DNA from: an uncultured Prevotellaceae bacterium
GTDB lineage: Bacteria; Bacteroidota; Bacteroidia; Bacteroidales; Bacteroidaceae
DNA length: 17,753 nt
Reading direction: 5' to 3'
Assembly (NCBI GenBank): GCA_958404085.1
Contig: CATXZX010000003.1
Coordinates: forward strand, 1 to 17,753
A program made the position numbers and the translations under genes. Position 1 is the stretch's first letter. Each line of letters opens with the position of its first letter. Positions 12,687 through 17,753 of this stretch are shown piece by piece. Below the pieces are notes generated by a model, which saw nothing but the letters and a program-made list of their open reading frames with translations, made no database searches and was not told the origin of the DNA.

Positions 12687-13052
12687 TTAAAGAACTTCAG
12701 GTGCCAAAGAAACCACCTTCATATTGGTTGCACGCAATTCACGAGCAACAGGACCGAAAATACGGCTTCCTCTCAACTCACCAGCATTGTTCAACAATAC
12801 GCAAGCATTGTCATCGAAACGAATATACGAACCGTCCGGACGACGAATTTCTTTTTTGGTTCTTACGATCAACGCCTTCGATACTGCACCTTTTTTTACA
12901 TCACTCGACGGGATAACGTTCTTTACAGAAACAACTATCACATCACCAACAGAAGCATAGCGTCTTTTCGTACCGCCCAAAACACGGATACACAACGCTT
13001 CACGTGCGCCACTGTTGTCAGCAACCGTTAATCTTGATTCTGCTTGTATCAT
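12687..13052 (-). CDS. rplN: 50S ribosomal protein L14
   Basis: uL14 lies at the subunit interface of the 50S and forms bridges to 16S rRNA. The 121-residue product begins MIQAESRLTVADNSGAREALCIRVLGG and ends RELRATNMKVVSLAPEVL, with KEIRRPDGSYIRFDDNACVLLN in between. All are near-invariant L14 blocks, and the length is standard. It is separated by 2 nt from rpsQ. Confidence 0.98.
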   Translation of the reverse strand: MIQAESRLTVADNSGAREALCIRVLGGTKRRYASVGDVIVVSVKNVIPSSDVKKGAVSKALIVRTKKEIRRPDGSYIRFDDNACVLLNNAGELRGSRIFGPVARELRATNMKVVSLAPEVL

Positions 13053-13054
13053 AA

Positions 13055-13312
13055 TTACTTAGCTCTTTCTACTATTTCTACTACTCTCCATCTCTTGGTC
13101 TTACTCAAGGGACGTGTCTCCATGATCAAGACCGTGTCGCCCACATTGCATTCATTCTTTTCATCATGAGCATGGAATTTTTTAGTCTTGGAGACGAATT
13201 TACCGTAAATCGGGTGTTTTTCTTTAAACTTAGCAGCCACAACAATGGTCTTATCCATTTTATTGCTGGTAACTACACCCTGTCTTGTTTTTCTTAAATT
13301 TCTAGTTTCCAT
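13055..13312 (-). CDS. rpsQ: 30S ribosomal protein S17
   Basis: uS17 is an early-binding OB-fold protein of the 30S body. I chose ATG 13312, giving 85 residues that start METRNLRKTRQGVVTSNKMDKTIVV. An in-frame ATG at 13321 (88 residues, adding MVQ) is equally well placed after the rpmC stop, so the start is uncertain. KEKHPIYGKFVSKTKKFHAHDE and CNVGDTVLIMETRPLSKTKRWRVVEIVERAK are diagnostic. Confidence 0.95.
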   Translation of the reverse strand: METRNLRKTRQGVVTSNKMDKTIVVAAKFKEKHPIYGKFVSKTKKFHAHDEKNECNVGDTVLIMETRPLSKTKRWRVVEIVERAK

Positions 13313-13323
13313 TTGGACCATTA

Positions 13324-13518
13324 TTATTTAGTAAGTTCTCTCTGACGCAATTCCGTCTTCATACGAGCAATCGTACGGCGCAAACTCTTGATCTGCGCAG
13401 GATTTTCCAACGGAGAAATAGAATGATTCAAGAGCATCTGGTTATAATTTGCCACTTCAGCTTCAACTCTTTCTGCCAACTCGTTAGTAGGCAACTCTCT
13501 TATTTCTGCAATCTTCAT
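13324..13518 (-). CDS. rpmC: 50S ribosomal protein L29
   Basis: uL29 is a small helical protein at the peptide exit tunnel. ATG 13518 gives 64 residues (MKIAEIRELPTNELAERVEAEV...). An in-frame TTG at 13524, overlapping the end of rplP, is less likely. NPAQIKSLRRTIARMKTELRQREL matches the conserved second helix. The ATG lies 2 nt after the rplP stop, so coupling is likely. Confidence 0.95.
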   Translation of the reverse strand: MKIAEIRELPTNELAERVEAEVANYNQMLLNHSISPLENPAQIKSLRRTIARMKTELRQRELTK

Positions 13519-13520
13519 AA

Positions 13521-13946
13521 TCAAGCGTTTTTATCGTAATCACGTCTAACAATAAACTTCGTAGTCACAGGCAATTTCTGAGCAGCCAGACGCAGTGCCT
13601 CCTTGGCTACTTCATAGGGAACACCCTCTACCTCAAACAAGATGCGACCCGGAGTTACAGGAAATACATATCCTACAGGATCACCTTTACCTTTACCCAT
13701 ACGTACGTCTGCAGGTTTCTTTGTAATAGGTTTATCCGGGAAAATACGAATCCAAATCTGTCCTTCGCGCTGCATATAACGTGTAACGGCAACACGGGCA
13801 GCCTCTATCTGACGACCTGTCAACCAGTGGGTATCAAGGCTCTTAATACCGAAACTACCGAATGCCAATTGATTTCCTCTCATGGCATTTCCCTTACAAC
13901 GGCCCTTTTGCGGTCTTCTATATTTAGTTCTTTTAGGTTGTAACAT
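13521..13946 (-). CDS. rplP: 50S ribosomal protein L16
   Basis: uL16 contributes to the tRNA-binding sites near the peptidyl transferase centre. The 141-residue product starts MLQPKRTKYRRPQKGRCKGNAMRG. It contains TGRQIEAARVAVTRYMQREGQIWIRIFPDKPITKKPADVRMGKGKG, with the conserved arginine loop, and VTPGRILFEVEGV. It lies between rpsC and rpmC. Confidence 0.98.
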   Translation of the reverse strand: MLQPKRTKYRRPQKGRCKGNAMRGNQLAFGSFGIKSLDTHWLTGRQIEAARVAVTRYMQREGQIWIRIFPDKPITKKPADVRMGKGKGDPVGYVFPVTPGRILFEVEGVPYEVAKEALRLAAQKLPVTTKFIVRRDYDKNA

Positions 13947-13964
13947 AATCCTTGATTTTCAAAA

Positions 13965-14699
13965 TTAACGATTGTTGTTTCTCTTCTTACGGAAGTTTCT
14001 ACCGCCGCCGTTATTACCACCATTGCTACGACCGTTCTCTTTTGCCTGAGTGAAGTTAGGAGTCAAATCTTTTTTACCATATACCTCACCGCGACAAATC
14101 CAAACCTTGATGCCCAAGAGTCCGACCTTCGTCAGGGCTTCCGTCTGGCAATAGTCAATATCTGCACGGAATGTATGAAGAGGCGTTCTACCTTCTTTAT
14201 ACATTTCTTTGCGTGCCATCTCGGCACCATTCAAACGGCCTGAAATCTGAATTTTGATACCTTCGGCACCCATTCTCATCGTATTGGCAATAGCCATCTT
14301 GATAGCACGACGGTAAGCGATCTTACCTTCTACCTGACGGGCAATGCTTTTACCGACAATGACAGCATCGAGCTCCGGTTTCTTAACCTCGAAGATGTTG
14401 ATCTGAACATCTTTGTCGGTAATTTTTTTAAGTTCTTCTTTCAGTTTGTCAACTTCCTGACCGCCCTTACCAATGATTATGCCCGGACGAGCCGTACATA
14501 CTGTAATCGTCACGAGTTTCAAAGTACGTTCAATTACTATACGCGAAACGCTAGCCTTAGCCAGACGCTCATTCAGATATTTCCGAATTTTGCTATCTTC
14601 CAAAAGGTTGTCGCCAAAGCTGTTTCCACCGTACCAGTTCGAATCCCAACCGCGAATAATACCCAAACGGTTACTTATCGGATTTACTTTTTGTCCCAT
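13965..14699 (-). CDS. rpsC: 30S ribosomal protein S3
   Basis: uS3 lines the mRNA entry channel of the 30S head. The 244-residue product begins MGQKVNPISNRLGIIRGWDSNWY. It carries a type II KH domain with GIIIGKGG at 73-80 and the C-terminal domain ISGRLNGAEMARKEMYKEGRTPLHT. After the usual end the protein continues with a low-complexity Gly/Asn/Arg tail (last 30 residues or so, RSNGGNNGGGRNFRKKRNNNR), probably an RNA-contacting extension. It is 13 nt downstream of rplV and 18 nt upstream of rplP. Confidence 0.97.
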   Translation of the reverse strand: MGQKVNPISNRLGIIRGWDSNWYGGNSFGDNLLEDSKIRKYLNERLAKASVSRIVIERTLKLVTITVCTARPGIIIGKGGQEVDKLKEELKKITDKDVQINIFEVKKPELDAVIVGKSIARQVEGKIAYRRAIKMAIANTMRMGAEGIKIQISGRLNGAEMARKEMYKEGRTPLHTFRADIDYCQTEALTKVGLLGIKVWICRGEVYGKKDLTPNFTQAKENGRSNGGNNGGGRNFRKKRNNNR

Positions 14700-14712
14700 A
14701 CTTCCTTCTTAA

Positions 14713-15111
14713 TTAATCATTAGTTTTAGTACCAACGAACAAAGTCACATGATTTGAACGTTTACGAATTCTGTAACCTCTACCCTGCGGCGCCGGTCTC
14801 ATTCTTTTCAGCGTAGCGCCTTCATCAACATAAATCTTGGTTACAAACAATTCACCATCTTCGGCTTTACGTTCGTTCTTCTGTTCCCAATTCGCGATAG
14901 CAGAACGCAACAATCTCTCTACTGGTACTGATGCAGCTTTTGCTGAAAATCTCAATGTACCAAGAGCACGATTCACCTCCATTCCACGAATCATATCCAC
15001 GACATAGCGCATTTTACGCGGAGAAGAGGGAACATTTTGCAATTTTGCAAAATACTGGGTTTTAAGGGCTTCTTTTCTTTTATTAGCCGCTAATCTTTTT
15101 CTTGCTCCCAT
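14713..15111 (-). CDS. rplV: 50S ribosomal protein L22
   Basis: uL22 has a globular domain at the tunnel exit and a beta hairpin reaching into the tunnel constriction, where macrolide-resistance changes occur in other bacteria. The 132-residue product is longer at the N-terminus than E. coli L22 (110 residues): MGARKRLAANKRKEALKTQYFAKL precedes the core. NVPSSPRKMRYVVDMIRG and the hairpin tip region 103-115 (RMRPAPQGRGYRI) are clear. The C-terminus adds SNHVTLFVGTKTND. It lies 38 nt after rpsS. Confidence 0.97.
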   Translation of the reverse strand: MGARKRLAANKRKEALKTQYFAKLQNVPSSPRKMRYVVDMIRGMEVNRALGTLRFSAKAASVPVERLLRSAIANWEQKNERKAEDGELFVTKIYVDEGATLKRMRPAPQGRGYRIRKRSNHVTLFVGTKTND

Positions 15112-15149
15112 TTATATATTTTCTTAATTATCTGGATTAAAACGCCCGC

Positions 15150-15419
15150 TTATTTTTTCTTGTTACCCGCATGGCCACCGAACTTACGCGTCGGAGCGAA
15201 CTCGCCCAACTTGTGTCCGACCATATTTTCAGTAACATAAACAGGAATAAATTTATTTCCGTTATGAACCGCAACAGTATGCCCGACAAAGTCCGGCGAT
15301 ATCATTGAAGCTCGAGCCCAAGTTTTCACTACGCTCTTCTTGCCACTTTCGTTCATGGCTAGGATTTTTTTCTCTAAAGAGACAGCGATATATGGACCTT
15401 TTTTTAATGAACGACTCAT
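15150..15419 (-). CDS. rpsS: 30S ribosomal protein S19
   Basis: uS19 in the 30S head forms a complex with S13. The 89-residue product starts MSRSLKKGPYIAVSLEKKI and contains the conserved KTWARASMISPDFVGHTVAVHNGNKFIPVYVTENMVGHKLGEFAPTR, ending FGGHAGNKKK. Length and motifs are standard. It follows rplB by 19 nt. Confidence 0.98.
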   Translation of the reverse strand: MSRSLKKGPYIAVSLEKKILAMNESGKKSVVKTWARASMISPDFVGHTVAVHNGNKFIPVYVTENMVGHKLGEFAPTRKFGGHAGNKKK

Positions 15420-15438
15420 AATTTACTCAATTAACTTG

Positions 15439-16263
15439 TTACTTATTGGATCTTTCTATAATATACTTATTAGACTGTTTCTTAGGACGTCTTGTCTTCA
15501 AGCCCTTAGCATACAATCCCTTGCGTGAACGAGGATGACCTCCTGACTGGCGGCCTTCACCACCACCCATCGGGTGATCAACAGGATTCATCACAACACC
15601 ACGGTTGTGCGGACGACGGCCCAACCAACGTGAGCGGCCGGCCTTACCTGAACTCTCCAACGCATGATCCGAGTTACCAACGCTACCCACAGTTGCCTTA
15701 CAAGCACTGAGGATCTGACGAGTTTCTCCTGAAGGCAATTTGATAACACAATAACGGCCTTCGCGAGATGTCAACTGAGCAAAGTTTCCTGCCGAGCGCA
15801 CAAGCAAAGCACCTTGTCCCGGACGCAATTCAATGTTATGAATCACTGTTCCGACCGGTATATTCTGCAAAGGAAGCGTATTTCCCACTTCGGGAGCAGC
15901 ATCAGGACCGGACATCAAGGTTGCACCTACTTGCAATCCATTAGGAGCAATAATATAACGTTTTTCACCATCCGCATAATACAACAAAGCGATACGAGCC
16001 GAACGATTCGGATCGTATTCGATTGTTTTCACCACTGCGGGCACACCATCTTTTTCTCTCTTAAAGTCAATCAAACGCAATTTTCTCTTGTGACCGCCAC
16101 CTCTGTAACGAACGGTCATCTTTCCGGTATTGTTACGACCGCCGGTGGAACGTTTGCCAAATACAAGAGACTTTTCTGGTACTGATGCAGTAATTTCCTC
16201 GAAAGTACCAATAATCTTGTGTCTCTGCCCCGGTGTTGTGGGCTTAAATTTACGTACTGCCAT
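15439..16263 (-). CDS. rplB: 50S ribosomal protein L2
   Basis: uL2 is one of the largest and most conserved 50S proteins and is needed for subunit joining and peptidyl transfer. The 274-residue product starts MAVRKFKPTTPGQRHK. It shows GKMTVRYRGGGHKRKLRLIDFKR, LRPGQGALLVRSAGNFAQL, and the active-site-proximal HPMGGGEG at 230-237 followed by GGHPRSRKG. The C-terminus (KKQSNKYIIERSNK) is of the Bacteroidota type. The gap to rplW is 7 nt. Confidence 0.98.
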   Translation of the reverse strand: MAVRKFKPTTPGQRHKIIGTFEEITASVPEKSLVFGKRSTGGRNNTGKMTVRYRGGGHKRKLRLIDFKREKDGVPAVVKTIEYDPNRSARIALLYYADGEKRYIIAPNGLQVGATLMSGPDAAPEVGNTLPLQNIPVGTVIHNIELRPGQGALLVRSAGNFAQLTSREGRYCVIKLPSGETRQILSACKATVGSVGNSDHALESSGKAGRSRWLGRRPHNRGVVMNPVDHPMGGGEGRQSGGHPRSRKGLYAKGLKTRRPKKQSNKYIIERSNK

Positions 16264-16270
16264 TTTTTAT

Positions 16271-16561
16271 TTAGATATTGCTATAAAAATCAATCGTATC
16301 GCCATCTTTCAATGTCACAATAGCTTTTTTAAACGCATTCGTACGTCCTTTAATCAATCCAGCTTTTGTATAGCGGCTTTTTGACTTTCCGGCATAACGC
16401 ATGGTATTCACTGCTGTAACAGTCACGTTATATAAGGACTCTACCTCAGCTTTTATCTGCAATTTATTAGCCTCAGGACGAACAATGAAGCCGAACTTAT
16501 TCTGCTTCTCCGTTATTGCCGTCATTTTCTCTGTGACAAGCGGTTTAATAATATATCCCAT
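16271..16561 (-). CDS. rplW: 50S ribosomal protein L23
   Basis: uL23 sits at the tunnel exit and docks trigger factor and SRP. The 96-residue product begins MGYIIKPLVTEKMTAITEKQNKFGFIV, the conserved KPLVTEK motif. It then has PEANKLQIKAEVESLYNVTVTAVNTMRYAGKSKSRYTKAGLIKGRTNAFKKAIVTLKDGD. The length is normal. It starts 13 nt after rplD ends. Confidence 0.97.
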   Translation of the reverse strand: MGYIIKPLVTEKMTAITEKQNKFGFIVRPEANKLQIKAEVESLYNVTVTAVNTMRYAGKSKSRYTKAGLIKGRTNAFKKAIVTLKDGDTIDFYSNI

Positions 16562-16574
16562 ATCTTCTGTGTCC

Positions 16575-17204
16575 TTATTTATTTAAGACAGCATCAATAG
16601 TTTTGAGCGAGCTTTCAGCCACAACCATCACACCTGCATCCAACACCATATACGTGTTTAAAGCAGAAGCCGAAGCGACTTTTGCACGTTCTACATTTCT
16701 AGCTGACAAATATACGTTTTTATTATTCTCCGGCAAAACGATTAACACTTTTTTATTGTCAATCTTCAGATTTTTGGTCATTTCGACAAATGTTTTGGTC
16801 TTCGGAGCCTCGAAAGTGAAGTCCTCCACTACGACCAAAGCATTTTCCTGCACTTTATAAGAAAGAGCAGATTTGCGGGCCAAAACCTTTACTTTTTTGT
16901 TCAGTTTGAAACTGTAATCACGGGGTTTGGGACCAAAAACACGGCCGCCACCGACCAATAACGGAGACTTGATATCACCACGGCGAGCACCGCCACCGCC
17001 TTTCTGACGGCCGAGCTTACGTGTTGAACCTGTTATTTCACTTCTCTCCTTCGATTTTGCCGTACCCTGGCGCTGAGCAGCCATGTAATGCTTTACATCG
17101 AGGTAAATTGCGTGATCGTTCGGTTCAATTCCGAAGATAGATTCGTTTAACGTAACCTTTCTTCCGGTGTCTTCACCTTTAATATTTAATACGCTAACTT
17201 CCAT
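16575..17204 (-). CDS. rplD: 50S ribosomal protein L4
   Basis: uL4 has a globular domain on the 50S surface and a long loop that lines the exit tunnel; in E. coli it also controls the S10 operon. The product has 209 residues. The tunnel loop is at about 45-90 (RQGTAKSKERSEITGSTRKLGRQKG, then GGARRGDIKSPLLVGGGRVFGPKPRDY). DFTFEAPKTKTFVEMTKNL and LNTYMVLDAGVMVVAESSLK form the rest of the fold. Its ATG shares one base with the rplC stop (TAATG), implying translational coupling. Confidence 0.97.
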   Translation of the reverse strand: MEVSVLNIKGEDTGRKVTLNESIFGIEPNDHAIYLDVKHYMAAQRQGTAKSKERSEITGSTRKLGRQKGGGGARRGDIKSPLLVGGGRVFGPKPRDYSFKLNKKVKVLARKSALSYKVQENALVVVEDFTFEAPKTKTFVEMTKNLKIDNKKVLIVLPENNKNVYLSARNVERAKVASASALNTYMVLDAGVMVVAESSLKTIDAVLNK

Positions 17205-17753
17205 TACTTATTTATTATTACGATTGAACCTTTGCATCCCGGAACAGAACCTTTAATCAACAGAAGGTTGCTCTCGGGGATAACTTTCAACACTTGCAGG
17301 TTGTGCGTTGTCACACGGTCACCACCCATTTGGCCACCCATGCGCATTCCCTTAAACACTTTTGCGGGATACGAACAAGCACCAATTGAACCCGGCTTAC
17401 GCAGACGGTCATCCTGGCCGTGAGTTGTCTGACCGACACCACCGAAACCATGACGTTTTACCACACCCTGGAAACCATGTCCTTTAGACGTTCCAACTAC
17501 ATCCACATACGTTGCATCTGCAAACAGATCGACCGTAAGGGTATCACCCAGATTCAGTTCTGAATCAAAACCTGTGAACTCGGCCAAGTGTCTCTTGGGG
17601 GTCGTACCAGCTTTCTTAAAGTGTCCCATCAACTGATTGCTGGTGTTCTTCTCCTTAGCCTCCTGGAAGCCGATCTGAACAGCTGCATAACCGTCTTTCT
17701 CAACACTCTTAATCTGAGTAACCACACAAGGACCTACTTCGATAACAGTGCAT
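17204..17753 (-). CDS. rplC: 50S ribosomal protein L3, N-terminus beyond the window
   Basis: uL3 binds the 3' end of 23S rRNA and starts 50S assembly. The frame is open to the window edge: the first complete codon visible is TGC at 17752, and the protein reads CTVIEVGPCVVTQIKSVEKDGY. About 182 residues are present, so roughly the first 20-25 are missing. LMGHFKKAGTTPKRHLAEF, VVGTSKGHGFQGVVKRHGFGG, THGQDDRLRKPGSIGACSYPAKVFKGMRMGGQMGGDRVT and LLIKGSVPGCKGSIVIINK are family blocks. An internal GTG (17725) can look like a start but lies in the middle of a conserved strand. Confidence 0.96.
   Translation of the reverse strand, partial: CTVIEVGPCVVTQIKSVEKDGYAAVQIGFQEAKEKNTSNQLMGHFKKAGTTPKRHLAEFTGFDSELNLGDTLTVDLFADATYVDVVGTSKGHGFQGVVKRHGFGGVGQTTHGQDDRLRKPGSIGACSYPAKVFKGMRMGGQMGGDRVTTHNLQVLKVIPESNLLLIKGSVPGCKGSIVIINK

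Overview
The window is chromosomal DNA from a member of the Bacteroidota, most likely order Bacteroidales. Three things support this. The ribosomal proteins have Bacteroides-type sequences. Several genes are preceded by the phylum's -7 promoter box (TAnnTTTG) instead of a sigma70 box. Most genes lack a Shine-Dalgarno sequence. The sequence does not allow a species call.

Layout. Positions 1-1400 (minus strand) hold the N-terminal 200 codons of guaB (IMP dehydrogenase) and a complete ispF (isoprenoid MEP pathway) with its terminator. A plus-strand tRNA-Ser(GGA) follows at 1526-1613 with its own promoter and terminator. From about 1660 to 3450 lies a low-density island. Its only convincing gene is a small exported protein of unknown function (2238-2741). 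The rest is non-coding but rich in structure: a long multi-segment hairpin just upstream of that gene, a strong plus-strand promoter and a terminator that together delimit a possible 350-nt RNA, a pair of inverted near-palindromes, and another long hairpin.

From 17753 down to 3464 the minus strand carries the S10-spc-alpha ribosomal protein cluster without interruption: rplC(partial)-rplD-rplW-rplB-rpsS-rplV-rpsC-rplP-rpmC-rpsQ-rplN-rplX-rplE-rpsN-rpsH-rplF-rplR-rpsE-rpmD-rplO-secY-map-infA-rpmJ-rpsM-rpsK-rpsD-rpoA-rplQ. Gaps are 0-50 nt and some genes overlap in TAATG, so long co-transcribed units are likely. The cluster supplies ribosomal proteins of both subunits, the translocon channel SecY, N-terminal methionine removal (Map), initiation factor IF-1 and the RNA polymerase alpha subunit. 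No gene in it is broken or inserted. adk is absent between secY and map. L36, S14 and S4 are all forms without zinc-binding cysteines.

The cluster is ordinary housekeeping. The part worth a second look is 1840-3400, where a promoter, terminator and paired segments suggest one or two structured RNAs that I cannot assign to a known family by eye.
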